DNA from: Rhodobacteraceae bacterium HTCC2150
GTDB lineage: Bacteria; Pseudomonadota; Alphaproteobacteria; Rhodobacterales; Rhodobacteraceae
Length of the DNA stretch: 64,000 nt
Direction: 5' to 3'
Assembly (NCBI GenBank): GCA_000169395.1
Contig: AAXZ01000003.1
Coordinates: 124,001 to 188,000 of the forward strand
Shown here: positions 1 through 8,557 of the stretch, piece by piece
Layout of the letters: each line of letters opens with the position of its first letter
How positions within the stretch are numbered: position 1 is the first letter of the stretch
Made by a program: the position numbers and the translations under genes
The notes under the pieces: model-generated
Seen by the model: only the letters and a program-made list of their open reading frames with translations
Database searches by the model: none
What the model was told of the DNA's origin: nothing

Positions 1-1
1 T

Positions 2-1240
2 TGCGGTACGATGACACTTGAAAACGCGCCGTTCCTTAAAGAAGAGCACATGTCGATCTTTGATTGTGCAAATCCTTGTGGCAAAAAAGGCAAACGTTTC
101 CTAAGCGTGAATAGCCACATCACTATGATGGCCGCTGCGCAGCCGTTCTTGTCGGGCGCGATTTCTAAAACGATCAACATGCCAAATGATGCGACGATTG
201 AAGATTGCCAAGAAGCCTATGAATACAGCTGGTCCTTGGGTCTAAAAGCCAACGCTTTGTATCGCGATGGTTCCAAACTGTCACAACCTTTGGCCGCGTC
301 CTTGGTTGAAGATGACGATGACGCAGCAGAAATTCTTGAAACAGGGTCCAACCACGAAAAAGCGGCTGTTCTGGCCGAAAAGATCGTGGAAAAAATCATT
401 GTCAAAGAAATCCGCAAAGCTGATCGCGAAAAGATGCCTCAGCGGCGTCGTGGATACACACAAAAAGCCAACGTCGGTGGGCACAAAGTCTATTTGCGCA
501 CAGGCGAGTATGAAGACGGCCAATTGGGCGAAATTTTCATCGATATGCACAAAGAAGGTGCTGGTTTCCGCGCCATGATGAACAACTTCGCCATCGCGGT
601 GTCTGTTGGTTTGCAATATGGCGTGCCACTCGAGGAATTCGTTGACGCGTTTACCTTCACCAAATTTGAGCCAGCTGGCATGGTTCAAGGCAATGAAACC
701 ATCAAGAATGCCACGTCCATTCTGGACTACATTTTCCGCGAATTGGCTGTGTCTTATCTTGATCGTTCCGATTTGGCGCATGTTCAACCCGAAGGCACGC
801 ATTTTGATGATTTGGGCAAAGGCGAAGACGAAGGTAAACCAAACTTTACCGAAGTCAGCGAATCTTCTGCCAACAAATCCCTAGAGGTGTTGAAACAGAT
901 CAGTTCCACTGGTTATCTTCGTCGCCGCATGCCGCAAGAACTGGTTGTTCTGCAAGGCGGGGCAGGCGGGATGCTAACGCAAGGCGCCACTGCTTTGGAT
1001 ACATCCGCTGATCCTGTGAGCACGCTGCAAACTTTGGTGCCTGAAACCAAAATGGCCAGGACGACGACATCGACTGGTGGTGGCAATATCGGTGTGGCCA
1101 TGGGGATGGATGAAAAAACCAAGGCCAAAATCCAAGGTTATGAGGGTGATCCTTGTGGCGAATGTGGCAACTACACATTGGTTCGTAATGGCACCTGTAT
1201 GAAGTGCAACACCTGTGGGGGAACCTCGGGTTGTAGCTAA
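2..1240 (+). CDS. nrdJ: Vitamin B12-dependent ribonucleotide reductase, C-terminal part
   Basis: C-terminal 412 residues of a class II (adenosylcobalamin-dependent) ribonucleoside-diphosphate reductase, which makes deoxyribonucleotides in the cytoplasm. The reading frame is open at the window edge, so the start lies outside; the first internal ATG at base 11 is not a start. Seen: the stretch [14 protein letters not shown] and the following [20 protein letters not shown] typical of the barrel end of NrdJ, then a linker, and a Cys-rich tail (CGECGNY...[13 protein letters not shown]) that in this family relays electrons or binds zinc. A strong terminator follows 13 bases after the stop. The family assignment is firm; only the catalytic N-terminal half is unseen. 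Confidence 0.95.
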   Translation, partial: CGTMTLENAPFLKEEHMSIFDCANPCGKKGKRFLSVNSHITMMAAAQPFLSGAISKTINMPNDATIEDCQEAYEYSWSLGLKANALYRDGSKLSQPLAASLVEDDDDAAEILETGSNHEKAAVLAEKIVEKIIVKEIRKADREKMPQRRRGYTQKANVGGHKVYLRTGEYEDGQLGEIFIDMHKEGAGFRAMMNNFAIAVSVGLQYGVPLEEFVDAFTFTKFEPAGMVQGNETIKNATSILDYIFRELAVSYLDRSDLAHVQPEGTHFDDLGKGEDEGKPNFTEVSESSANKSLEVLKQISSTGYLRRRMPQELVVLQGGAGGMLTQGATALDTSADPVSTLQTLVPETKMARTTTSTGGGNIGVAMGMDEKTKAKIQGYEGDPCGECGNYTLVRNGTCMKCNTCGGTSGCS

Positions 1241-1253
1241 CAAGTTTCGCAAG

Positions 1254-1279
1254 ATGCAGGGGCTGCCCTCCTGCATTTT
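1254..1279 (+). terminator. Rho-independent terminator after nrdJ
   Basis: Perfect 7-bp stem ATGCAGG/CCTGCAT with a 9-base loop, followed by four T residues, 13 bases after the nrdJ stop codon. Confidence 0.65.
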
Positions 1280-1381
1280 CGCGAGTTCCGGGACGGGTGC
1301 GCTCGTCCCTGGCGCAGATCAAGCCGCAGGCAGAAAATAAGTACCGGGCAGTACACAACGATGAGCTTGATCAGCGAAACT

Positions 1382-1412
1382 GGCGGGGGGAAACCCTCGC
1401 CGTTTTTCTTTT
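1382..1412 (+). terminator. Second terminator-like hairpin downstream of nrdJ
   Basis: Eight-pair stem (GGCGGGGG with CCCTCGCC, one G-U pair, GAAA-type loop) followed by a T-rich tract. It lies 140 bases after nrdJ and may be a backup terminator. The 292-base gap 1241-1532 holds, besides the two terminators, a small perfect hairpin at 1449-1463 and a GC-rich tag at about 1466-1500; no gene is seen in it. Confidence 0.55.
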
Positions 1413-1532
1413 TGGTGAGGGCAATTTTTGTTGAGGTTGAAAGAAGAGGTCGCCGATGGCGACATGCCTCCGGCGGGGATATTTTCAACCAGAAGAAAAC
1501 ACTTGGATTGTTTGTTAGGGGGCTGTTTAGTT

Positions 1533-2069
1533 TTATAAAATGAGTTCGTAAAATTCTGTTTCTGCGGTTGAAATTGTTTCGACGCGGCTAAATCCATTTT
1601 TTACCAGCACGCGTGCAGAAGCGGGATTGCTTGTTTCCACGCCGCCAAGCAAACGAAGCGGGGTGGCTTGGTTTTTATATTCGGTGATCAATCCCATGAT
1701 CAATTCCGAGGCAAAACCTTTACCCCACGTGGTTTCCCCTAAAAGATACCCTAAATGAACGGTCGTCGTTGCATTGTCTTGAGGGAAACTGGCTAGGATC
1801 ATAAGGCCTAACAGGCTGTGGTTTGCCTTGTCGTAGATCGTCAAGACTGCACTTTCGGCCGCGCGCTCGTTTATCCAATTTTCGATTGCATGCGGGGGTT
1901 GGGCTAGCTGCAAAGGTTTGGGCAAGTGGTGTAAAACGGGCGGGGTTAGGATGGTCGCAAGTTGATCAACAAGGCGCGCGCGCAAAGCGTTATCAGACAG
2001 CGTTTGATCCCATGGCTGAACATCTAAGCGCGGTGTTTCAAATTGGAAGCCCGTGTTCAATTTATCCAA
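1533..2069 (-). CDS. GNAT family N-acetyltransferase
   Basis: 178-residue protein of the RimJ/RimL-like GNAT fold (acetyl-CoA-dependent N-acetyltransferase). It begins with a FETPRLDVQPW strand typical of this subgroup and has LGYLLGETTWGKGFASE (acetyl-CoA binding loop, residues about 108-124) and a final NPASARVLVKNGF segment. The start is a TTG that overlaps the stop of the upstream dehydrogenase; a second in-frame TTG three codons later is equally possible. No ATG is available near the N-terminus. It is probably co-transcribed with the dehydrogenase; the substrate is unknown. Confidence 0.75.
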   Translation of the reverse strand: MDKLNTGFQFETPRLDVQPWDQTLSDNALRARLVDQLATILTPPVLHHLPKPLQLAQPPHAIENWINERAAESAVLTIYDKANHSLLGLMILASFPQDNATTTVHLGYLLGETTWGKGFASELIMGLITEYKNQATPLRLLGGVETSNPASARVLVKNGFSRVETISTAETEFYELIL

Positions 2070-3105
2070 ACACCAACTGTGCCTTCATCGCTTGTGTACG
2101 ATCGCTGGCCAGTTCAAACGCCTCAATCGCCCTTTCCATGGGCAGGCTGTGCGTGATCAATGGCTTCACATCGATCAACCCTTTTTGCATCATGGTTATG
2201 CCGGTTGCGAATTCGGCATGGAAGCGAAACGAGCCTTTTAACGTAATTTCCTTGGCCGTCATCGATTGCATGGGAACGGTCATGTCACCGCCCAATCCAA
2301 GTTGCACGATGGTGCCGCGAGCACGCACAGCCTGAACACCCGCGGCAAGGGCCGGTGCCGCGCCGGAACATTCAAAATGCACATCAATTTGACCTTTATC
2401 GGTGGAATATGGTGCCAATCTGTCGGGATCATTCTTCATGTTCAATGTATGATCCGCCCCGCATTTGGCCGCCACGCCCAAGGTGAAATCACTTAGGTCT
2501 GTTGCGATGATGGTTTTGGCACCTGCGCGCCGCGCCGCCAATATGGTTAATGTGCCAATAGGGCCGCATCCAGTGACAAGGACGGATTTGCCCATAAGAT
2601 CACCGGCCTGTTTTAGGGCATGAAGAACAACCGCTAATGGTTCGCCCATGGCCGCCTCGCCTGCGCTTAGTCCATCCGCGATCGCGCATTGGCTGGCATC
2701 CGCAATCATCACTTCGCGAAACGCGCCTTGGATGTGGGGAAAGGGCATGGCGGAGCCATAAAAACGCATGTTCAAGCAATGATTTGGGGTACCTTGCAAG
2801 CAATAGGAACATTTCGAACAGGGACGAGAAGGGGATACTGCAACCAGTTGACCTTTTTGCAGATTTTCAACGTCATTGCCCACCTCAACGATGTGACCAG
2901 ATACCTCGTGACCCAAAACCATGGGTTCGCGCACTTTGATCGTGCCAAAGCCGCCGTGGTTGTAATAATGCAAGTCAGACCCGCAAATGCCGCCTGCCGC
3001 CATTTTGATCAAGACCTGATTGGCACCCAGATTATCAACTGGATGATCCTCAATACGAAGATCGTGCGCGGCATGAATAACAATTGCTTTGGTGGATTTT
3101 GGCAT
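2062..3105 (-). CDS. idnD: Zinc-dependent alcohol dehydrogenase, L-idonate 5-dehydrogenase-like
   Basis: 347-residue medium-chain dehydrogenase. Seen: catalytic zinc region GGICGSDLHYY and GHEVSGH, the structural-zinc cysteine cluster C-x2-C-x2-C-x7-C (about residues 95-109), and a Rossmann motif VTGCGPIGTL. It most resembles L-idonate 5-dehydrogenase, which oxidises L-idonate to 5-keto-gluconate. The start at the ATG preceded by AAGGAAG was chosen over a longer frame. It is transcribed away from a gluconate 5-dehydrogenase and gluconokinase 78 bases off, the three steps of idonate breakdown; that context supports the call. A sorbitol-type dehydrogenase is the main alternative. Confidence 0.75.
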   Translation of the reverse strand: MPKSTKAIVIHAAHDLRIEDHPVDNLGANQVLIKMAAGGICGSDLHYYNHGGFGTIKVREPMVLGHEVSGHIVEVGNDVENLQKGQLVAVSPSRPCSKCSYCLQGTPNHCLNMRFYGSAMPFPHIQGAFREVMIADASQCAIADGLSAGEAAMGEPLAVVLHALKQAGDLMGKSVLVTGCGPIGTLTILAARRAGAKTIIATDLSDFTLGVAAKCGADHTLNMKNDPDRLAPYSTDKGQIDVHFECSGAAPALAAGVQAVRARGTIVQLGLGGDMTVPMQSMTAKEITLKGSFRFHAEFATGITMMQKGLIDVKPLITHSLPMERAIEAFELASDRTQAMKAQLVFG

Positions 3106-3182
3106 CGGGTCTTCCTTGTCCTGAATGGTTGCGCTAGCATAGACGCCCAAGCAATTGTGTCGAGCAGAAACAGGAAAACATC

Positions 3183-3956
3183 ATGGCCAATACTAACGCA
3201 CTTTTCGATCTTACGGGCAAACGCGCGTTAATTACTGGGTCCAGTCAGGGCATTGGGTTTGCCTTGGCTAAGGGCATGGCCGAAGCCGGTGCCGCCATTG
3301 TATTGAATGGGCGGGATACAGCGAAGCTGGCGTCTGCGGCCGCAGAATTGCGCGCTTTGGGTCACATGATCGAGGAGCTGGCATTTGATGCAACAGATCA
3401 CGATGCCGTTCGAACAGCCGTTGATGCGTTTGAGGCCAGTTCAGGCGCGATTGATATTTTGGTGAACAACGCCGGAATGCAGCACCGCACGGAATTAGAG
3501 GATTTTCCAGCGGATGCCTTTGAGCGTTTGTTGCAAACCAATGTCGCCAGTGTATTTCACGTCGGTCAGGCAGTTGCGCGTCATATGATTGGGCGCAAGG
3601 CGGGTAAAATCATCAACATCGCGTCTGTTCAAACTGCATTGGCCCGTCCGGGTATTGCGCCTTATACAGCCACAAAGGGCGCGGTTGGAAATTTGACCAA
3701 AGGCATGGCGACTGATTGGGCAAAACATGGGTTGCAGTGCAATTCCATCGCACCAGGATATTTTGACACACCGTTGAATGCGGCTTTGGTGGCGGATCCG
3801 GAATTCAGCGCATGGTTGGAAAAACGCACTCCAGCCGGTCGTTGGGGCAATGTTGACGAACTTGTGGGTGCCGCGGTATTTTTATCCAGTGCGGCATCCA
3901 GTTTTGTAAACGGGCATGTTTTATACGTGGATGGCGGCATCACCGCGTCACTGTAG
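3183..3956 (+). CDS. idnO: SDR oxidoreductase, gluconate 5-dehydrogenase-like
   Basis: 257-residue short-chain dehydrogenase with the N-terminal NAD(P) motif TGSSQGIG, the NNAG motif, and the catalytic Ser-Tyr-Lys set (SVQ...YTATK). It probably interconverts 5-keto-D-gluconate and D-gluconate. It starts the plus-strand arm of a divergent sugar-acid cassette: idnD-like on the other strand and gluconokinase 3 bases downstream. The specific substrate rests on this neighbourhood, since SDR sequences alone discriminate poorly. Confidence 0.75.
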   Translation: MANTNALFDLTGKRALITGSSQGIGFALAKGMAEAGAAIVLNGRDTAKLASAAAELRALGHMIEELAFDATDHDAVRTAVDAFEASSGAIDILVNNAGMQHRTELEDFPADAFERLLQTNVASVFHVGQAVARHMIGRKAGKIINIASVQTALARPGIAPYTATKGAVGNLTKGMATDWAKHGLQCNSIAPGYFDTPLNAALVADPEFSAWLEKRTPAGRWGNVDELVGAAVFLSSAASSFVNGHVLYVDGGITASL

Positions 3957-3959
3957 GTT

Positions 3960-4454
3960 ATGTTACGCGCGATCATCATGGGTGTTGCTGGGTGTGGGAA
4001 AACCAGCGTCGGTTTGGCCCTTGCACCACAGCTAGGCGCGATTTATCGCGACGGGGATGATTTGCATCCGCCTGAAAACATTGCAAAAATGTCGGCAGGT
4101 GATCCTTTGAATGATGCGGATCGGGCACCATGGCTGGATTTGGTCGGTCATGAACTTGCAAGTTCAGAAACGCCCATCATCATCGGATGTTCCGCACTTA
4201 AACGCGCATACCGAGACCGCATTCGTGCAATCGCAGGTGATGTGGTTTTTATACATTTGTCAGGGGCTCGTTTGGTTATTGAAAACCGCATGGCCGCTCG
4301 GAGCGGGCATTTTATGCCCGTGGCCTTGCTTGATAGTCAGTTCGCGGCGTTAGAACAATTGTCAGCCGATGAATTGGGTATTGTGATCGATATCGATCAG
4401 CCACTGGCAGATGTGGTTACCAATGGTCGTGATCGTATTCTGGCGCTAAAATAG
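3960..4454 (+). CDS. gntK: Gluconokinase
   Basis: 164-residue P-loop kinase of the GntK/IdnK family, phosphorylating D-gluconate to 6-phosphogluconate for the Entner-Doudoroff or pentose phosphate routes. Seen: Walker A GVAGCGKTS near the N-terminus and the family signature YRDGDDLHPPENIAKMSAGDPLNDADRAPW written here in parts (DGDDLHPPENIAKM; PLNDADRAPWL), plus CSALKRAYRD. Length is normal. It follows the gluconate 5-dehydrogenase by 3 bases and ends 3 bases before the convergent oxygenase gene, so the 3' ends nearly touch and leave no room for an intergenic terminator. Confidence 0.9.
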   Translation: MLRAIIMGVAGCGKTSVGLALAPQLGAIYRDGDDLHPPENIAKMSAGDPLNDADRAPWLDLVGHELASSETPIIIGCSALKRAYRDRIRAIAGDVVFIHLSGARLVIENRMAARSGHFMPVALLDSQFAALEQLSADELGIVIDIDQPLADVVTNGRDRILALK

Positions 4455-4457
4455 GCG

Positions 4458-5606
4458 TTATTCGGCGGCTTTTAGTTGTCTGTGGTTTTCAATTTTGCCA
4501 GCGACCCAATCGTGGAAAATATGTGTGGGGCCATCCATTGCGGGTGAAAAACGTCCGCCGTCAAACCCTGGCGTATGCCGACCCTTTTGCATGCCTTCGA
4601 CCACGAAAATATCCTCTTCAAAGACGCCTTTCCAAAGGTCTGCGTTTGTTTCCCGTAACTTTTGATCCGTATCAGTCGATGAATAATACAAATGCACATG
4701 TTCAACCGTTGTACCTTGGGAGGTTGGTTCTAAAATGATTGCATATCCATGATCGCGTTGTGCCGCGAGCAATACATTAGGGAACAATGATACGTATTCG
4801 GCACCTTCATTCCATTTGTCGCTAAGGTTTGAAAAATCGGGGAATTTTTCACCTTGATCGCCCTCTAATTGACGGTAAACGAGTGTGCCTTGACCAGAAT
4901 ATTCACCCTGTTTTTCAATGTGATAATGATCTTCAAGGCGCGAGTAACTGTTTAGGCCGGGGTGTATCCACGGTAAATGATAGCTTTCGCAATAGTTCTC
5001 AACCGCTAGTTTCCAGTTACAATTTACATCAAGCGTAAAGCCACTTGAGCCGCCGCCATGATAATGAGGTTGATCAAATTCTGCCCAGCGCTGGATTAAA
5101 TCGGCATTCACCATCTCAAAGGGATCAGCCGCACCGTCAATGTTCACAAAAACAATGTCGCGCCAGATGTGGCTGCGCACCTCAAGCAGGCCAAGTTCGG
5201 ATCGAACAATTGCAGGATGCACATTATTTCCAGGCCCGCCGACATGGGGTGTGGACACCAATTTCCCTTGGGTCGAATAACACCAAGAATGGTAAGGGCA
5301 TCGAATGGCGCCCTCAATTTTGCTGGGTTCTTGAACCAAAATCATTCCACGGTGGCGGCAGATGTTTTGGAAAACACGCACCACGCCTTCGCGGTCACGC
5401 AGCAACAACAACGGAATTCCCAGCAATTCGATTGGCTTTGCATCACCGTTTTCAGGTACAGCAGACGCCACATCAAGCGCGGCCCAATTCGCAAAAAACA
5501 GCGCGTGCTTTTCTTCTTCGTGAACCTGTGGATCAATGTAATGGGCATTAGGCAGGCCATTTGCCTGATCTAAAGGGCGGCGAACTGTGGATATATCGGT
5601 AAGCAT
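4458..5606 (-). CDS. Rieske non-haem iron ring-hydroxylating oxygenase, alpha-type subunit
   Basis: 382-residue protein of the aromatic ring-hydroxylating oxygenase alpha-subunit family. Seen: the Rieske [2Fe-2S] ligands CRH and CPYH (about 18 residues apart) in the N-terminal domain, then the catalytic domain with NWKLAVENYCESYHLPWIHP carrying the Asn/Glu and two His of the mononuclear iron site. Members act on choline-like, carnitine-like or aromatic substrates, with a separate reductase; no reductase is adjacent here. It stands alone between ilvN and gluconokinase, so the substrate cannot be inferred. Confidence 0.85.
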   Translation of the reverse strand: MLTDISTVRRPLDQANGLPNAHYIDPQVHEEEKHALFFANWAALDVASAVPENGDAKPIELLGIPLLLLRDREGVVRVFQNICRHRGMILVQEPSKIEGAIRCPYHSWCYSTQGKLVSTPHVGGPGNNVHPAIVRSELGLLEVRSHIWRDIVFVNIDGAADPFEMVNADLIQRWAEFDQPHYHGGGSSGFTLDVNCNWKLAVENYCESYHLPWIHPGLNSYSRLEDHYHIEKQGEYSGQGTLVYRQLEGDQGEKFPDFSNLSDKWNEGAEYVSLFPNVLLAAQRDHGYAIILEPTSQGTTVEHVHLYYSSTDTDQKLRETNADLWKGVFEEDIFVVEGMQKGRHTPGFDGGRFSPAMDGPTHIFHDWVAGKIENHRQLKAAE

Positions 5607-5658
5607 AATTTCAGCCTTTGATGGGGTTTCTTAGCTGAATTTGGTGCCAAAATAGCAA

Positions 5659-5685
5659 AACGGTCGCGTTTTAATGCGACCGTCT
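5659..5685 (-). terminator. Terminator of the ilvBN operon
   Basis: Perfect 8-bp stem ACGGTCGC/GCGACCGT with an 8-base loop. On the minus strand it lies about 40 bases after ilvN and is followed by a T-rich stretch. Confidence 0.65.
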
Positions 5686-5725
5686 ATGTCGTTTTTGTCT
5701 TTGTTCTGAATAAGAACAAAGAAAA

Positions 5726-6298
5726 CTATTCGTCGTCGCGCAATCCGCGCGCAAGGGCCGCAACGCCTGTGCGGGCAACTTCACACAATCCTAATGGGCG
5801 CATCAATTCGGCAAATGCGTCGATTTTTTCGGGTGTGCCTGTCAGCTCAAACACAAAACTGTTCAGCGTTGTGTCAACGACTGACGCGCGAAAAATATCA
5901 GCCGTGCGGATCGCCTCGACCCGTTTGTCACCAACACCTGCAACTTTGAACAGTGCCAATTCGCGTTCCACTGAGGGGCCTTCAACTGTAAGGTCGTGCA
6001 CCTCATAAACGGGAACCATGCGTTCTAGCTGGGTTTTGATTTGATTGATGACCGAAGGCGTGCCCGTTGTCACAACCGTGATGCGTGAGCGTTTGCTTTC
6101 GTGGTCGATCTCAGACACCGTCAAGCTTTCGATATTGTAACCACGGCCTGCAAACAGACCAATGACCCGTGCCAAAACGCCGGCCTCATTGTCAACGATG
6201 GCGGCAAGTGTGTGACGTTCCATGGTGTCTCCGAAAGAATTCTTAAGATCGTAGGCTGATTTCTTGGAAGAGCCTTTTTTGATGTGTAGAGCGTTCAT
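5726..6298 (-). CDS. ilvN: Acetolactate synthase small (regulatory) subunit
   Basis: 190-residue regulatory subunit of acetohydroxyacid synthase, giving valine feedback to the large subunit in branched-chain amino acid synthesis. Seen: ACT domain starting at MERHTLAAIVDNEAGVLARV and GRGYNIESLTV, followed by the conserved C-terminal domain. About 25 residues precede the ACT domain (MNALHIKKGSSKKSAYDL); to my knowledge this N-extension is usual in Rhodobacterales, and AAGGAT sits before this ATG, so the longer start was kept. It follows ilvB by 10 bases. Confidence 0.93.
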   Translation of the reverse strand: MNALHIKKGSSKKSAYDLKNSFGDTMERHTLAAIVDNEAGVLARVIGLFAGRGYNIESLTVSEIDHESKRSRITVVTTGTPSVINQIKTQLERMVPVYEVHDLTVEGPSVERELALFKVAGVGDKRVEAIRTADIFRASVVDTTLNSFVFELTGTPEKIDAFAELMRPLGLCEVARTGVAALARGLRDDE

Positions 6299-6308
6299 AT
6301 CTTTATCC

Positions 6309-8084
6309 TTAAACCAAAACTGCGCCGGACGCGCCGATTGCGTCTTGAACGCCAGCGTCGTTCATCAACATTTCGTTGTGGGGGGCACCTGATGGGATCA
6401 TTGGGAAACAGTTTTCATGTTTCTCAACCAAGCAATCAAATAGAACCGGTCCGTCATAGGCCAACATTTCACGGATCGCGTCATCCAGATCTGCAGGATC
6501 AGAACACAAGATACCTTTGGCGCCAAATGCCTCGGCTAATTTTACAAAGTCTGGTAAAGATTCTGACCAAGAATGTGAATACCGCTCGCCGTGCAGCAAT
6601 TCTTGCCACTGACGAACCATGCCCAAACGCTCGTTGTTCAAAATGAATTGCTTCACGGGCAGGCGATATTGGGATGCTGTGCCCATTTCCTGCATGTTCA
6701 TCAGCCAGCTTGCCTCGCCAGCCACGTTGATCACCAAACCATCAGGATGCGCCACTTGAACACCGATTGAGGCCGGAAAGCCATAGCCCATTGTGCCCAG
6801 ACCACCTGATGTCATCCAACGGTTTGGATCTTCAAAACCCAAATACTGCGCGGCCCACATTTGGTGCTGACCCACTTCGGTCGTGATGAAACGATTAGGA
6901 TGATCCTTGGTCAACGCCTCAAGGCGTTCAAGGGCATATTGCGGCTTGATCGTTTTGGGGGAAGGCGTGAAATCCAAGCAGCGAATTTTTTGCCAATCAG
7001 AAATTGTTGCCCACCAGCTTTGAACTTCGGGTTTGTTTGTAATGCTGCCACGCTTTTTCCAAAGCGCCAGTGCATCGGCCAAAACGGATGCAACATCGCC
7101 AACGATTGGCACATCAACATGGATGATTTTGTCAATTGAGGATGGGTCGATGTCGATATGAATTTTGTGGCTGTCGGGGCTGAACGCATCAACGCGGCCC
7201 GTAATCCGATCATCAAAACGCGCGCCGACGTTGATCATAAGGTCACAACCATGCATGGCCAAGTTTGCCTCATATAAACCGTGCATGCCCAACATACCCA
7301 ACCAGTTTTTGCCGGATGCCGGATATGCACCTAAGCCCATCAAGGTTGAAGTGATAGGAAAGTTTGTTGCGGCTACGAATTCACGCAAGGTCGCACTTGC
7401 CTCAGGGCCTGAGTTGATCACGCCACCGCCTGTATAAAACAACGGACGTTCGGCATTTTCCATCAATTCTACCATGGCCAAAATTGCGTCCGCATCACCT
7501 TTGGTGCGCGGCTGGTAATGGCCAAGATCGGCATTTTCAGGTGGAATGTAGTTACCATCCGCAAATTGAACGTCTTTAGGAATGTCGACCAAAACAGGGC
7601 CAGGGCGACCGGATGTTGCTACGTGGAAAGCCTCGTGAATGGTGCTGGCAAGTTCTTCGGTGTCCTTAACCAACCAATTATGTTTGGTGCAGGGGCGCGT
7701 GATGCCAACTGTATCGGCCTCTTGAAAGGCGTCATTGCCGATCATGAATGTTGGAACCTGACCTGTAAGAACGATAATTGGAATGGAGTCCAACAGCGCA
7801 TCGGTCAGGCCGGTTACGGCGTTCGTGGCGCCGGGGCCAGAGGTTACAAGTACAACACCAGGTTTACCTGTTGAACGCGCATAACCTTCGGCGGCATGGA
7901 CAGCACCTTGTTCATGGCGCACCAAATAGTGGCGAATGTCATTTTGTAAGAAGATCTCATCGTAAATGGGCAGAACCGCGCCACCAGGGTAGCCAAAGAC
8001 AGTGTCCACACCCTGATCCTTAAGGGCCTGTACAATCATTTTCGCGCCGGTCATTTGATTTGCGCCTGTCGTCTGACTTGTCAT
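6309..8084 (-). CDS. ilvB: Acetolactate synthase large (catalytic) subunit
   Basis: 591-residue thiamine-diphosphate enzyme condensing pyruvate (or pyruvate and 2-ketobutyrate) to acetohydroxyacids. Seen: FGYPGGAVLPIYDE and HEQGAVHAAEGYAR at the N-terminus, FAD-region residues, and the C-terminal ThDP region VAGEASWLMNMQEM ending in ILNNERLGMV. The Glu in GEA replaces the Asp of the textbook GD-x-NN motif; I believe this is shared by relatives rather than a defect. The start is the ATG preceded by GGAG (8084), not the longer frame, which would run through the attenuator. It is regulated by the leader upstream. Confidence 0.95.
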   Translation of the reverse strand: MTSQTTGANQMTGAKMIVQALKDQGVDTVFGYPGGAVLPIYDEIFLQNDIRHYLVRHEQGAVHAAEGYARSTGKPGVVLVTSGPGATNAVTGLTDALLDSIPIIVLTGQVPTFMIGNDAFQEADTVGITRPCTKHNWLVKDTEELASTIHEAFHVATSGRPGPVLVDIPKDVQFADGNYIPPENADLGHYQPRTKGDADAILAMVELMENAERPLFYTGGGVINSGPEASATLREFVAATNFPITSTLMGLGAYPASGKNWLGMLGMHGLYEANLAMHGCDLMINVGARFDDRITGRVDAFSPDSHKIHIDIDPSSIDKIIHVDVPIVGDVASVLADALALWKKRGSITNKPEVQSWWATISDWQKIRCLDFTPSPKTIKPQYALERLEALTKDHPNRFITTEVGQHQMWAAQYLGFEDPNRWMTSGGLGTMGYGFPASIGVQVAHPDGLVINVAGEASWLMNMQEMGTASQYRLPVKQFILNNERLGMVRQWQELLHGERYSHSWSESLPDFVKLAEAFGAKGILCSDPADLDDAIREMLAYDGPVLFDCLVEKHENCFPMIPSGAPHNEMLMNDAGVQDAIGASGAVLV

Positions 8085-8113
8085 CTTGCTTCTCCACTTG
8101 ACGTCTTTAAACA

Positions 8114-8180
8114 TAAAAAAACCCCCGATTGTCGGGGGCGCATGGTTTCCATTATGGATTTCCGTTACCGGACCATGCGC
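8114..8180 (-). promoter_or_regulatory. ilvB transcription attenuator (terminator and antiterminator)
   Basis: On the minus strand a 7-bp GC stem (CCCCCGA/TCGGGGG, 3-base loop, 8122-8138) is followed by seven T residues and lies 30 bases before ilvB, a terminator in front of the gene. The base of its 5' arm adjoins ACCATGCGC (8138-8146), which is perfectly complementary to GCGCATGGT (8172-8180) inside the last codons of the leader peptide. A ribosome stalled on the Ile/Leu/Val codons would leave that arm free and favour the alternative stem. The two stems share only one base, so how strongly they compete is inferred. Confidence 0.8.
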
Positions 8181-8212
8181 TTGGTTCTGACTAGGACGAG
8201 GATGTCGTTCAT
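8165..8212 (-). CDS. ilv operon leader peptide
   Basis: 15-codon reading frame MNDILVLVRTKRMVR preceded by AAGGA 5-6 bases upstream. Codons 4-8 are Ile-Leu-Val-Leu-Val, exactly the amino acids made through acetolactate synthase, which is the hallmark of a branched-chain attenuator peptide. It lies between a good promoter and the attenuator hairpin. It probably has no function as a product; its translation is the sensor. Confidence 0.85.
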   Translation of the reverse strand: MNDILVLVRTKRMVR

Positions 8213-8236
8213 CTGGGGTTCCTTTTCTTGAGGGGG

Positions 8237-8265
8237 ACTTTATGGCGAGCAAAATCGGGCGTCAA
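8237..8265 (-). promoter_or_regulatory. Promoter of the ilvBN operon
   Basis: TTGACG and TAAAGT separated by 17 bases, a sigma-70-type arrangement. It would start transcription near 8230, about 18 bases before the leader peptide start codon. Confidence 0.6.
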
Positions 8266-8557
8266 CAGTGAAATCGGCAATTAACTCAATATTATTCGCG
8301 ATATTTTGTACTTTTATTTCGTTTCGGTGTCGATATTTGAAATTAAGCGAAAAACTGACGATGATTTATGATGATATTCGTGGTTTGACCTGTTAGGAGC
8401 AGGGGACGGAGGGTTGAGGTCGATGCAATGGCCGTCACATTTATTGACCGCAAACTTGTTTGGGGTACCTAAATACACCCGTAAATTGCTGACAATGCGA
8501 ATGGTTTGCGTTGTTTGGTGCGAATGCCCATTGTCTTTCCCCGCATTCTCGATTTAA

